Below are positions 1-10,520 of a stretch of DNA of 64,000 nt, one piece after another. Positions within the stretch are counted from its first letter, which is position 1. Every line of letters begins with the position of its first letter. The position numbers and the translations under genes are program-made. The notes beneath the pieces were generated by a model that worked only from the letters and a program-made list of their open reading frames with translations, did no database searches and was not told where the DNA came from. Origin of the DNA: Viscum album (taxonomy: Eukaryota > Streptophyta > Magnoliopsida > Santalales > Viscaceae); assembly GCA_963277665.1 (NCBI GenBank), contig CAUJRU010000140.1, positions 62,001-126,000 on the forward strand. The letters are read 5' to 3'.

Positions 1-714
1 CTCAAAATATATTTCTAGGAGTATTAAAAATCCTTACATGGGGAAAACAGAGTCTCTACAATATTACCTTCTTTGAACATTTTCATCTTTGAAAATCACA
101 ACTAAGTACAAAGGTGGAGATACTAAGCCCACATATTTATTTTTTGTACATCTTCCCTACATCAGGATATACTTCCAAATAATAAGTGTGAAAATCCCCA
201 ATCACCTCCTCTCTAACATGACCAAAATCACTGTTCGACCCTAAAAAATGATGATGAGATTCCATTATTCGTAAAATTCATCACGTGAAGCTCCTAAGGA
301 TATCTGGTCATGCAAGATCTCATAGTCGATGCAACCTAGAAGGTAGTGCCTCTACATTCTCAAGGCAAAAATACTTCTTCTAGCTCTAGGGAGTGATTCG
401 AGTAGTTCAGTTCATGGGATCTCAACTGCATCGACTCGTATGTGATAATTTCCTACTGCTACTTCAAGGTCAATCTTAACAATGCAAGTGTTCCAATGAA
501 CAAGTTAGGTTATCAGACTCTTCCAACTATGTGAATCTAGATTCAAAAGATTGTGGCATACCCTATACATATTCTCCTCTATTATAAGGAGAGTAACCTC
601 AAACTAGAAACTCTGCCACATCTAGTAGTGTAATTCCATGAAAGAAGGGTCAAGATCAAAAACTCCACCGATAATGCAAGGACCTACTATGACACTCCAT
701 CTCACAACCTTTCC

Positions 715-905
715 CTAAACACACAAGTCATAGGGACTCATCCCCTACACCTTCATACCATATGATTTGGGAGGAACTGACTCTCCCTCATAGTTTTTCT
801 TACATCTCAAAAACTAGTCTCGGTGGGGGATGGACCCCTCTTGCTCGTGAATTTTAAGGTATGTCAAACAAAATTGACACACAGTTGCACCAATGACCCA
901 TGTCA
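715..905 (-). mobile_element. tRNA-derived SINE-like copy 1
   Basis: This segment aligns base by base (about two thirds identical by eye) with the sequence that ends at 5101 and resumes at 15983. Both contain a GGGAGG-ACTGACTC block and a GGTGGGG/AGTGGGG block. On the minus strand it has a polymerase III A-box match, TGGTGCAACTG (TRGYNNARNNG), followed about 57 nt later by a decayed B-box (GGGTCCATCCC). The two copies in unrelated contexts indicate a mobile repeat. The SINE label is an inference from the A-box; the wide box spacing and poor B-box leave doubt. Confidence 0.45.
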
Positions 906-1479
906 CCCTAGTTAAACCTAGAGAAAGGAGAGAGAAAAAAGAGTACCTCAAAACAGTGTCAACAAATTTCTACTGTATAAGCTATAAAAAACATGGAGTG
1001 TACCTTTAATCATCTCATATATCATGGCGTTAAAATCCTCAAAATCCTACAGCTATCTGAGTCCCTGATTGTCAGATCCTTGTGCATGACATGGGCTGCC
1101 TGGTGGTGGTGGTGGAAGGTTCTCATAACATCGTCCAACACCCATATCTCCTTCCACTCCTCTTCTAGATCCACCTCTATGGGGACCACACTATAATTTC
1201 TTGGGAGATCCTCTATCATAGAGATTCCTCTACCATGGAGTTTTGTTAGATATATTCATGGGATACTCAACATATCTAGTCAGGTAGTCCCATGCCATGA
1301 GACCTCTCCCATCACAAGAAAATCACTGAAATTCTCATAGATTCCTTGGTACTCTACAGTAACTCTTCCCCCTATGATTATGAGCCTGATCCCTCTTGTG
1401 GATGGGTGAACTACTCCGAGATCCCATCGACTGGCACCTACTAGCTATTACAGAAGAATATGTTTTAGGATTCCCACTA

Positions 1480-1990
1480 CTAGATCTTACTTCTTAGAAT
1501 AACTCTGAAAGAAATATCTCTATCACCTGTGCCTGCTCCAGCACTCTGTCAAATGTGGGGATTCACAAGGGCACAACAAAGGCTTGAATCTCTCTACAGA
1601 TTCCCTACTCAAACTTATATGTTTGAAATTAGCCACCACAAATCATGTCAAATGGGTAATGTGTAAGGTGTGTGAACCTTTCTGCATACTCAACCACCAT
1701 CACCCCTCCCCACTAAATCTTCATATGCTTCTGAATCTGGACATACATAAGAAGGAGGGGTATAACTCCTCATGAAATAGATATTGGAGGTCATCCCACG
1801 AGTGTGTTGAATCATAATGAAATAGTGTAACTAGGATTCACTAATTCTTAGCTATTCCATGGAAAATACTAGCTTCCAAATCCACCATCTGATACATTAG
1901 TGTCCAGAAAAGATTGAAGAGGTGGACCACCGACTCTAGCCAATCCTCTGCAACCTGGGGATCTGATTCTTCATGGAACCTTAATGGTAT
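1480..1990 (-). pseudogene. gypsy gag (capsid) relic
   Basis: Gag forms the virus-like particle of LTR retrotransposons. On the minus strand, around 1985-1920, a frame reads FHEESDPQVAEDWLESV, the usual gypsy gag pattern (F.G..DP..A..WL..). Further on, about 1800-1760, WDDLQYLFHEELYP matches the family's W.EF...F...Y.P block, and about 1710-1690 VEYAERFTHL matches the V.EYE..F..L block. The order and spacing are right, but frameshifts and stops separate the blocks. No zinc knuckle was found. It lies next to the primer-binding site, as gag should. The family call is solid; the exact ends are not. Confidence 0.7.
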
Positions 1991-2241
1991 CTAATGTTGG
2001 GACTCACAGAGTGTTCTCAGCCTACACACGTCCCCATCCTACTTTTTCAGGGTGATCTACTCCTCAATGGGTGGAGGTGCGACTACATGCCCACCTAAAC
2101 GAAGGGGGTCATTGATTTTACCCTGAACTGAGGCCTCATCACTCATAGGTTCATCATCATGAACCAGAGTTAGTATCTTGGATGGTTGTCATCATGAAGG
2201 AATCCTGAAAATTTATTAAGGCCTACCATGGAAGGATGAGA

Positions 2242-2261
2242 ATATATATATATATATATAT
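2242..2261. repeat. (TA)n microsatellite
   Basis: About ten TA units with no interruption. It has no visible link to the flanking gag relic. Confidence 0.9.
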
Positions 2262-2532
2262 CAACAACAATGGGGATATTACTCTAGAAGGAAAATCAAA
2301 GACTCAATCATATATGACACATGTACCATTGATCCATATAATAAATGTCTTAGCATGATGAGTTAACAAGGAGGTAGTCAATGTCATGGTGAATGGATAT
2401 GTCGGTCGGCCGCACCATTACTAGACTCCATGGCCTGAGCGATTCACTTGAGACACTCTGAAAGTGTTTTCCCAGATCCAACCAATCATCTTAAGATAAA
2501 ACGTTCAAACAAAATCTGAAGGAATGAACTTA

Positions 2533-2546
2533 CTTTGATACCAATC
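2533..2546 (-). other. Primer-binding site, initiator-Met tRNA type
   Basis: The minus strand reads ATTGGTATCAAAG, close to TGGTATCAGAGC, the common plant LTR-retrotransposon site complementary to the 3' end of initiator tRNA-Met. Immediately to the right, TATCACGACCC is the complement of an LTR end of the form GGGTCGTGATA. This fixes the orientation: LTR to the right, gag to the left. Confidence 0.75.
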
Positions 2547-2749
2547 TATCACGACCCAACCCAAGATAGGGCTCGAGCCTTAACTACCCCAATCCTAACT
2601 CCATTGGAAATGGGTGGAAAAAGTGCCAAAGGTATAACTAACTCGGGGAGGCCTTTTCCTAAGTAAATGTACATATGAACACATCCAAATCATTGCAAAG
2701 GTTCATAGAGAAATAAATAAAAGATGAAACATGTTAGGTCTACTAGGAT
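2547..2749 (-). mobile_element. LTR of the old gypsy element, primer-proximal segment
   Basis: The LTR terminus lies at 2547 beside the primer-binding site. The sequence (CACGACCCAACCC...GGGCTCGAGCC) has the form of many plant gypsy LTR ends. At about 2750 the text changes to an unrelated repeat, taken as a later insertion; the LTR appears to resume near 4241. The right-hand boundary is approximate. Confidence 0.5.
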
Positions 2750-3275
2750 AAATACCTTAAGAGGGGGGAGGGGCGGTGAATCAGGGTATGAAAAATTAAA
2801 ACTACTACCCCTTTTGATCTTGTTTTTTTGTTAGAGAAAACTATATTCTTTATCTCCTTTCCATTTCAGAGTATGAATGAATTATAAAGCATGCATATGA
2901 CACAAAAATTTTACTTGGTTCACCCGAACTGGGCTATGTCCAAGGAGCATACACCAAATGATGTGCCAATGTACCAAATACACTATAATCGCACTGATGT
3001 TTGGAAGTTTGAAGTGGACTCACTGTCCCTCCTGGTTTACAACCAATCACAATTTGAGAACTCACTGCTCTCTCAACTGAAGTGATATCACTAATTTCTC
3101 AGAATATCCACTCACAGTTTAAATACTTGTAAGTCCTTTAATTATCTCTAATGAATGCATCCTTTACTGTATATAGATTCTATGTTGGAGTAAAAATTTC
3201 ATCCACTAATGAATACCACTTTGCCACCGATTACAAGGAAAAAAACTTTGGAAATACCTTTGTAAAGCAACCTAC

Positions 3276-3576
3276 TTCACGAAGCTCCCAATTTCACGAA
3301 GCTCAAAGAATCCTTTGCGAAGTCCCTGCCTCTTTGCAAAGCAAAAACCTTCACAGAGATCACTACTTTGTAGAGCACACCACTTTCAATATATCAGGAC
3401 TTCACAAAGATCAATCCTTCAGAGGTAATAGGCTGTCGTAGAGCTCAAGACGTCGCAAAGTGACTTCCTTAGTGAATCTTACTGAGCCAACACAGAACAC
3501 ACCACTTTCACGGATCTAGATTAGCTACCGTGAAGCTCATGTCTTTCACAAAGCACACTACCTCTGTGAACCTCCT
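3276..3576. repeat. Irregular array of a TTCACGAAGCTC-like motif
   Basis: About fourteen degenerate copies of a 12-bp motif whose ancestral core is probably palindromic (TTCGCGAA), including TTCACGAAGCTC at 3276 and 3292, TTTGCGAAGTCC, TTTGCAAAGCAA, TTCACAAAGATC and TTTCACAAAGCAC. Spacing varies from about 15 to 35 bp, so it is not a simple tandem repeat. Two more copies occur near 3864 (GTTCACGAAGCTC) and 3883 (ATCGCGAAGAAC). Confidence 0.7.
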
Positions 3577-3641
3577 TGGTGATTTGAGAGCAAAAAATTT
3601 TTCTTAGAAAACTCTCTACTTCTCTCGAGGGGGTCGAGGCC

Positions 3642-3649
3642 TATTTATA
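3642..3649 (-). promoter_or_regulatory. Minus-strand TATA box
   Basis: The minus strand reads CCTATAAATAGGCC with a GC-rich, pyrimidine-rich leader after it, a textbook plant pol II promoter layout. It probably belongs to the LTR-like segment around it. Confidence 0.5.
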
Positions 3650-4240
3650 GGAGATTCCACTGACTCGAGAACCTTCCACCCGAAGTCAGCACCACATCAT
3701 CTCAAATAGAAAATCTCCGAAATTTTCGTTGAAATTTTTTCTATACCGGGAAGCACCATGGTAATTTTTGGATCACGTAGCATGTCTTAATCATGGATCA
3801 TTCCGTCAATTCTGTTACGCCGCTGCCGCAAAGCTTCCCTACAATGCTCTTCACCTCTGCTGTTCACGAAGCTCGTCGTAATCGCGAAGAACACCGTCAA
3901 CATTCTTCATGTCTTCGCAAAATCAACATAAAGAAGCCCATATTCACGAAAATAAATAATTTTCCATATTTTGATGAGATCTTAAATGAAATCAACTTAT
4001 CACAATGCTCCCCAAACTACAAATTTTGGACCCCAATAATTTGGAAAACACTAGAAAACAACGCTACCTTGTATCGACTCTTTTTGTACCACATCTAGAT
4101 CTTCCATTCCATTGTCATGGTTCTTTGTCAATATGGATTGTCAATAACATCTCTATAACTCAACAATTCACTATAGAAACCTGCATTGTCAACAAACACA
4201 ACCAACCCAAAAATAATGCAATGTTACCTTGAAGGATTTT

Positions 4241-5027
4241 TTACCAACAAAACACAACTATAAATAAACCAAATATAAATGAACCTCTAAACAATATAAA
4301 GTATTTTAGTTTAAACTGAAAATTAAAGGGAAATAATACACACCAAACTGTAAATGTGTCCCAACCTTAAGGAAAACTGTAAAATTAAAACTACTGAGAG
4401 AGCCCAACTCCTGAATCCCAAGATATGAACATCATATGTGGTCCAAGTACCCCATATCCCTATATTCATATGAATTCAAGATCAACCTATTTTTCATATT
4501 CCAAATACACTCTAAATGTTGGGTGAATCCCATTTAGGGGTGAGTATATACATACCTAGTAGAACGGCATGAAAATGGTGAAGAGGGAGTAGTAAGTGAT
4601 TCAAATAAAGAGGAAATTAGTAGATGGAATAAGGTATAGTAAAATATTACAACTCAACCCAACAAGAGAGTGAAATTAAACTCATCCAAATACAGGGAGC
4701 TCAAAATGGTGAGAATATGGACTTCTCATCGAGTCTTCACTACCTATAACAAGAGAGGAGACTCATCTAACTGTGAGAAGATAGACATGGAAAGCAAGTG
4801 GAATACCCCATGTATCTTCTCTTATCCTGTAAGAAGAGTAACTAAAACCCAAGGAGAGCATACCAAATAAGGATATATGTATATTTATATGCCCAGTCAA
4901 AGAAACCAAAATGAGAAGACATGGGATTTCCATCTCCCAGCTCTACCCAAGAAGATAAGTAGCCAATAGTTCCAAAGTAAATCCATGTAAGATACCCAAA
5001 ATAACACGTACCAGCCCTGATCACTCA
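4241..5027 (-). mobile_element. LTR of the old gypsy element, middle segment
   Basis: AT-rich sequence with no coding frame, placed between the nested segment that ends near 4240 and the interrupted SINE-like copy. It is assigned to the interrupted LTR only by position: it lies between the primer-proximal LTR piece and the continuation after 15982. Small frames here (for example 4670-4870) show no family resemblance. Confidence 0.35.
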
Positions 5028-5101
5028 AGTATAAGGGACCTAATCATCATGCCTTGATACTATATACTTTGGGAGGCACTGACTCACCATCACGATTTTA
5101 G
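5028..5101 (-). mobile_element. tRNA-derived SINE-like copy 2, left part
   Basis: This is the 3' part (minus strand) of the SINE-like repeat seen at 715-905. It stops abruptly at the edge of the 5102 LTR, and the same alignment to copy 1 continues at 15983. It therefore marks the insertion site of the 10.9-kb element. Confidence 0.5.
5097..5101. repeat. Target-site duplication, left (TTTAG)
   Basis: TTTAG directly precedes the 5' LTR and is repeated exactly at 15978-15982 after the 3' LTR. Five base pairs is the normal size for gypsy integrase. Confidence 0.92.
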
Positions 5102-6751
5102 TGTAACACCCCAAGATTTTACGAAATATATTCTTTTTAATTTCATTAATGTCTTGTGTTGTACGCTACACCAAAAGGATCTTTCACAACACGCATCCCT
5201 AACTTGCCTTGCATTAAACGCAAGCGCGACCTTCCACGATAGCGTGTGTTGTACGCAATACCGAGTTTCGCTAAACAATGATATGCTATTAAAATATTAT
5301 TAAAACTAGCCGTTATGAATAGTAATACCGACTTTTTGAAATTTTATAAATTTTATTTTTGAAAATGGACTTCATTTTTGGATTCGGAATATCGAAATTA
5401 GCCTAGGGTGAAATTTTGGTATTTTTCTGAAAATTTCAATTTTTGATGTATAGTGAAAACACTGAGTTACTATTTAAAACCCGACTTTTTATTTAAATAA
5501 TTATTTATTTTATTTAAATTTATTTTAGGTCAAAATTGATACATAATACCTATATAAGTTCAATATAATTCATTGGAGTCATTTTTTAATAATTTTAAAT
5601 ATATAAGAATTTTATTGAACTTTTGACCGTCTTTTACCCACCTCCTAGGAGAATTTGCAAATTTACATAAAACTTAATTTTACCGCTTTTGTGAATGGAA
5701 TTTAAAAACTCCGAGTGACACGGTTGATGTTAGTAAGTAAAATGTGGTTCAATGAGATGAAAATAATTTTTGGTGAATAGTATCTTTTTTACTTTTATTT
5801 ACCACGGTTAAAAGTAAATAGGGTAATTAAGGGTAAAAATGCTATTATTATTACCCTAAAACATGTCATAATTATATTTGATAAGTGTAATTGGACCAAA
5901 AACAACCTTAGTAATAAAATATGACCATTTAGGCCCACTTGGATTAGATTAGGACATTTATTATTAATTTATTTAAAGAAGGGTTAAAATAGTTAAAATC
6001 AAAGTTTAATAAGTAAATCATTTTTAATATAGGGTTATACATAATATAAATTCGAATATAAATATTCATTAGAAATATAAAAAGATTTCATACATAATTA
6101 TATTTTATTTTTAATTTTTAGACTTTAAATAATTTAATTTATTTATGACAAAATGATGATGCAGTAATTATCTTATTAATGAAATATTGACATAATTGAT
6201 GTTATAAATACCAAAATAAATGTAATTTGAGACTTTTTATGAATTACAAAACTTTTATATGTTAATATGACATGTTAGTGTTTATTTAATTTACTTTTTT
6301 AGAACTAATCATTCTGTTATGATTTTCAGAAAAATCAATTACCAAATACTGTCAAAATTGTCAAAAAATAGGTTTTCAAACAAATATTATATTATTAATT
6401 GTTATTATATTCCTAAAAATCTAAGGTTCATCCAAATGACTTAGATAAGGTTATATATATTAATTATAAACAACTTGGGGTTCGTTTGTCTTGTTATAGT
6501 AAGTTTATTAACCTTATAGTGTAAGAACACAAAAAGACACGGTAAAAGTAAAATTATCTAACTTAAAGTTAAATATAAATTACAAGGTTAAAATAGGAAC
6601 CTAAACTTGTCTAAATTCTATTTTATGAGAGGATTTCGACCCATCACCACCTTAGCTTAGAAATAAATTAATTTTGAGCTATTTAAAACCGAATATGACT
6701 TTATAATAAAATAATATTTTTAGTTTTTCCAAAGGTGCCCCTCTCCTCCCT

Positions 6752-6759
6752 TATAAAAG
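6752..6759 (+). promoter_or_regulatory. LTR TATA box
   Basis: TATAAAAG within CCCTTATAAAAGGGCACC, preceded by a CT-rich stretch and followed by CTCTCTCCCTCACACC, a likely start region about 30 bp downstream. The same box is at 13581 in the 3' LTR and in the related LTRs at 55367 (+), 53359 (-), 44720 (-) and 27316 (-). Confidence 0.8.
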
Positions 6760-7094
6760 GGCACCTCCTCCCTCTCTCCCTCACACCACTTTGAGCCTTA
6801 AAGCTCGGCCAAACCCGGAAAATTTCTCTTCTCCACTTCCCTATAAAAATACTATAGGTTCTGGTATTCCTCAAAGACCAATATTAGTTCCCTAAGAGGA
6901 GGTTTCAAAAAGGCGCTTCAAAGAAGAGGTAATGTCCGTTACCGATTCTTTCAACTTTATTTCTTCTTCCACTTCTTCTTATTTAGTTGTTTCATTATGA
7001 ATTAATAACATCAGTATCACTGATATACTGATATGTCATTATAATTATGAAACAACCCTATTTCACCATCTATCCATCCTACAGAAAACGAATT

Positions 7095-7139
7095 CACCAC
7101 GCGTGCGTACGTACAGAATACCGTCTCCACACCGTGGTG
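7095..7139 (+). promoter_or_regulatory. LTR hairpin module 1
   Basis: Arms CACCACG (7095-7101) and CGTGGTG (7133-7139) can pair. Between them lies the shared core: CGTGCGTACGTAC, then TACCGTCTCCAC. Followed by AATC, as in the other modules. Confidence 0.7.
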
Positions 7140-7284
7140 TAATCTGTTTTTCCACCACCACCTTACATGGATTGGTATAATGATGTAAATAAATAACTAT
7201 ATATGATTATTGTAAAGTTATATTTATTCTGAAATAGTATACATACACTCCAATACAATTCCACAATCATGGGAATGATATCAT

Positions 7285-7322
7285 CGCTCGTGCGTACGTA
7301 CGGACTACCGTCTCCACGAACG
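7285..7322 (+). promoter_or_regulatory. LTR hairpin module 2
   Basis: Arms CGCTCGTG (7285-7292) and CACGAACG (7315-7322) pair with one G-T wobble-type position and enclose a 22-nt loop: CGTACGTACG, then a short variable part, then CTACCGTCTC. The stem extends outward with TCATC/GATGA after a two-base bulge. ATTCATT follows about 10 nt later. Confidence 0.75.
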
Positions 7323-7487
7323 TGATGAGATTCATTTTCCATGATTAACCATTCAAGAATGATTATAAAGTATATATAATGAATAATAATGAAATATATG
7401 ACATAATAATGGTACTGGATTTATGTATATATATATATCTATGTCATATAATCAATTCCATTCAATTCAATAGGGAAATTAAAACAG

Positions 7488-7525
7488 CGTTCATGCGTAC
7501 GTACGACCTACCGTCTCCATGAACG
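7488..7525 (+). promoter_or_regulatory. LTR hairpin module 3
   Basis: Perfect 8-bp arms CGTTCATG (7488-7495) and CATGAACG (7518-7525) around the same 22-nt loop pattern as module 2. Relative to module 2, a G-C pair in the stem is replaced by A-T, with both sides changed, so pairing is kept while sequence changes. Confidence 0.78.
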
Positions 7526-9145
7526 GTGTATTTCATTCCTTTTATCGATCTATAATATATATGTATATAATGAATATATATTATATATAAATCATGTTTT
7601 ACATTCTGGAATTATGTAAATCAGGATATAAATAATAATATCAAGAACAACGAGTCGAAACACATACGATAAATGAAACGATTTTACCCAAAACACTCTT
7701 TAACATGGAATTTACAAAAGAATGGGTAATATAAAGTCATAAGTGAACCATATATGATATCATAACAATGAATATGATTCTGTAATAAGTCAATGACATT
7801 TTTTAAATCATTATACATGAGGTTTAGATACATACAAAGCATATCAGACATAAGGTAAGGGATAATTTTGCAAATCTCATTTTTATCCGAGATTGCTTAT
7901 TTGTAACTATTTACTGGGGTTATTGCAATCGTCCATGTCCATGTATTATAAAAGTGTTTTCATGTATGTTTAATGTCCTTTTTACCCATTTTGACTTTTA
8001 CCCAATGGTATGGAAGGAATCTTTCTTTTATTTACACTACAAGGTACTTTTTGACTTTTCCGACAAAAGTATGAGGAGAATGTTATTTTTAACTTATATG
8101 GCATGAACGGATTTTTACGGTTTCATAAGGCCTCATTTTCATGAAGCTTCCTATACAAGATTGCACAATTATTTTCAACAAAACCTTTTTCTTTTAAATT
8201 TGCATGGAATTTTTTGAAAAGAAAATTATTTTAAAGAAGAAAGGATATTTTCCTCAAGAATTCATTTCAAGTGGTTTTCCAAAACTATTTTCCATCTAAG
8301 ATGAAATTATTTAATATGTGTATTTTTCAAGTAATATGTATCTATTATTTAAATGGTTTCAATTTTCTTATGATGAAATGATATAAAAATTTTATGGATT
8401 ATGTTATGATGGCATGATGTTTAAGAATCCCATTTTATTACATGGGTTATGCTATGATGTATGATTTATGATTTTGTGGCACACAAAAGAATGATTTCAT
8501 TATGAGATGGGTGGGACCTATATATCCCTCCGATGAATTGGGTAAATATTTATATCTCTTGAGATAGAAATGGCTGGAATGGTAAGTTAATCCAGTTTAG
8601 TGTTACAGGACTGAAACGAGGAGTGAACTCGATTCAGAAAGGGACTTTGTCCACTAAGATGGTCTTGGAAGCAATGCCTTGGCTACTGTGGAAATCATGA
8701 CATGTGCTGAATGGTTGCCACAATTACATGTTTTATTCCCATTTTATCATGGTTGATGTTATATTATGATATATGCCTTACGTACTTCAACGATTTATGC
8801 CTTTTCTCAAGATTTTGATGTTTAAATTTCATGTTCAATTTTTTGCTTCCAAATGTTTATGGATTGTTTTATGTTATCTATGTTTGCCCTTACTGAGAAT
8901 TTGAGCTCACCCTTTTTATGTTTTATTTTCCCCAGGAAGTAAATAAAGGTTTTAGGTAAGGAAACAAAAAGGGGAAGATCGTTATGGGAGTTGTTGAAGA
9001 TATTTCAACATGATTAGAAGTTTATATTACGAGTTTCCAAAGACCCTAAACTATCACGGTCCTTGTGTGTCTGTTTTTGTTATGTATTAAGTATTCCGAA
9101 AAAGTAATGTAATGTCCATGTACATCAAACTTCGGGTATCTACAG

Positions 9146-9157
9146 TTGGTATCAGAG
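9146..9157 (+). other. Primer-binding site
   Basis: TTGGTATCAGAG, one base after the 5' LTR end, matches the site for initiator tRNA-Met used by most plant LTR retrotransposons. Confidence 0.92.
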
Positions 9158-9401
9158 GAAAGGTTTAGTCAAACTTTAGAAACTAGGATGTGAAAATGTT
9201 AGTGAGATCCCTAGAGATATTTCTGAGGTATGTCTAGGGATGTCCCTAAGGATAGGTATACGTATAGGATATAGTCCAAGAACTACGGTAATGATCTTAG
9301 AATTTAACCTAAGATGTTAGATATTGAAGGTACTCCCCCTTTATTATGTTGTTTTCCCTAGAATGATTTTTGCCTCTCACACTATTATTTTTGGGATTTA
9401 G

Positions 9402-10520
9402 ATGATGGATGGAACCCGAAGGAACCGTGCTGATCAATGTAATGGAAAATGCAATGATTGTCCTCCTGAACAAACAAATGTTATGGGAGATGGAGTGAAA
9501 AATCTTATTACTATACTTACACAAGCTATGAATCATTCTGGACTTCCAAATGAGCATAAAAGGGAACAATATTATATTTAGTCCTTCATGAGGAAACGTC
9601 CACCTTCTTTCAGTGGGTCTTCTGATCCACTTATTGCTGAACAATGGATCAGTACCACTGAAAAGATATTTTCAGTTCTTCAATGTTCTGAACATGATAA
9701 ATTCATCTTAGCAGTATATCGTTTGGAAGGTGAAGCTGATCAATGGTGGAATATTATCAAGAATACGAGGCCAAGAGATGAAATTGAGTCCATGGAATGA
9801 GACGAGTTCAAGAACTTATTTTTCAATAAGTACTTCCCTCATATTCTTCGAACAAATATGGAGATGGAGTTTCTTGAACTAAAGCAAAAGGATGATGAAT
9901 CTGTTGGTATATACGAATAGAATTTTACAAGGCTTGCAAGGTATGCATCTGGCTTTATCATCCAACCTGAAAGTAAAATTGATCGATTCTTCAGTGGCTT
10001 AAAACCAAATCTTCGAAGGGCATTAGCTATAAGAGACTTCAGTAGCTATGAAGAAATTGTGTGTTGTGCTATCAAGGTAGAAATGGAAGTTGGTGTTACA
10101 TATCCATCTCATGGTTTTGACAAGAAATGAAAGATGGAGTTCAAGGAGAAATCTCAGAATAATGGTGAAAAGAAGCTGAATGTTTTCTTATGCTCAAAGT
10201 GTGGAAAGAAGAATGGTGGAGATTGTCTTAAAGGGACTAGAAAATGTTTTAAGTGTGGAAAAGAAGGTCATCGAGCGGCTGAGTGTTGAAGTAATGGAAA
10301 AAGGGTTTCTAATGGTGTGAATAAAGAAAAGACTGCAGAGAATGCACCAACAACACTTCAATGCTTCAGGTGCAATGAAATGGGGCATTATGATAATCAA
10401 TTCCCTAATCCAAGGGTTAATGATGATCGACATGAGCAACCACTTAAGGCAAAGGACAAAGGGAAGTCACATGCGATCACTATTGGGTATGTTGAATATG
10501 AAAAAGATGTGGTGGAATGA
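9402..10520 (+). pseudogene. gag: gag polyprotein, five premature stops
   Basis: One uninterrupted frame of about 372 codons from ATG 9402 (a second ATG follows at 9405), without frameshifts but with stops at 9579, 9798, 9918, 10128 and 10287. The capsid core shows PPSFSGSSDPLIAEQW, EKIFSVLQC, then EADQWW, DEFKNLFFNKYFP and LKPNLRRAL, in the order normal for gypsy gag. Two nucleocapsid zinc knuckles follow: CFKCGKEGHRAAEC (CX2CX4HX4C), preceded by a CSKCGKKNGGDC-type cysteine motif, and CFRCNEMGHYDNQF, which has lost its last cysteine. The first ATG was chosen because the frame is open from there and lies about 250 nt after the primer-binding site. No protease motif follows. The product would package RNA; this copy cannot make it. 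Confidence 0.93.

Larger units (their letters stand above)
1..2546 (-). mobile_element. Internal region of an old Ty3/gypsy retrotransposon, 3' end off-window
   Basis: Read on the minus strand, this stretch starts at a primer-binding site (2533-2546), passes a gag relic (about 1990-1480) and continues to the window edge. No convincing reverse transcriptase or integrase block is visible, so the element either lacked pol or lost it. Bases 1-75 resemble 18864-18930, which lies just outside the far end of the adjoining LTR; that would fit a position next to the polypurine tract. A SINE-like insert occupies about 715-905. Stops are present in every frame. Assignment to gypsy rests on gag and the primer-binding site. 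Confidence 0.6.
2750..4240 (-). mobile_element. Nested LTR-like segment with TTCACGAAGCTC-type repeats
   Basis: A block of higher GC content than its flanks, starting with a G-rich stretch near 2761-2780. It holds a cluster of short related motifs (3276-3576) and a minus-strand TATA box (3642-3649), followed in that orientation by a CT/GA-rich leader. This looks like the promoter part of a minus-strand LTR. No coding domain is recognised; several short frames through it are incidental. Target duplications were not found, so the borders and the family are uncertain. Confidence 0.35.
6929..8935 (+). other. Putative LTR leader intron (~2.0 kb)
   Basis: The donor reads AAGAAGAG|GTAATG and the acceptor TTTTATTTTCCCCAG|GAAG, both good plant splice consensus. 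The donor lies about 140 nt after the likely transcription start and the acceptor about 470 nt before the gag start. The 3' LTR keeps both (13758 and 15768). Diverged LTRs keep a donor (55542 +, 53182 -, 44544 -) and a pyrimidine-rich AG site (58411 or 58419 +, 50090 -, about 41433 -). Splicing itself is inferred; conservation of both ends across copies is what is seen. Confidence 0.55.
5102..9144 (+). repeat. 5' LTR (4,043 bp)
   Basis: Starts TGTAACACCCCAAG and ends TCTACA directly before the primer-binding site. It contains a TATA box (6752), a splice-donor-like site (6929), three hairpin modules (7095-7525), and a pyrimidine tract with AG (8935). At over 4 kb it is long even for plant gypsy LTRs. 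No protein-coding frame of note lies in it. The copy at 11930-15977 matches throughout. Confidence 0.95.

Noticed and set aside
993..1219. Overlapping frames on both strands (67 and 65 codons)
   Set aside because: They are shadows of each other in an old gypsy interior; the HHHH and WWWWW runs come from a GGTGGTGGT repeat, and no domain is visible.
2241..2261. Regulatory role for the (TA)n run
   Set aside because: Plain microsatellite with no promoter context.
2891..4232. Several 60-100 codon plus-strand frames
   Set aside because: They lie in an LTR-like segment with repeated TTCACGAAGCTC motifs; no family resemblance, and the promoter signal is on the other strand.
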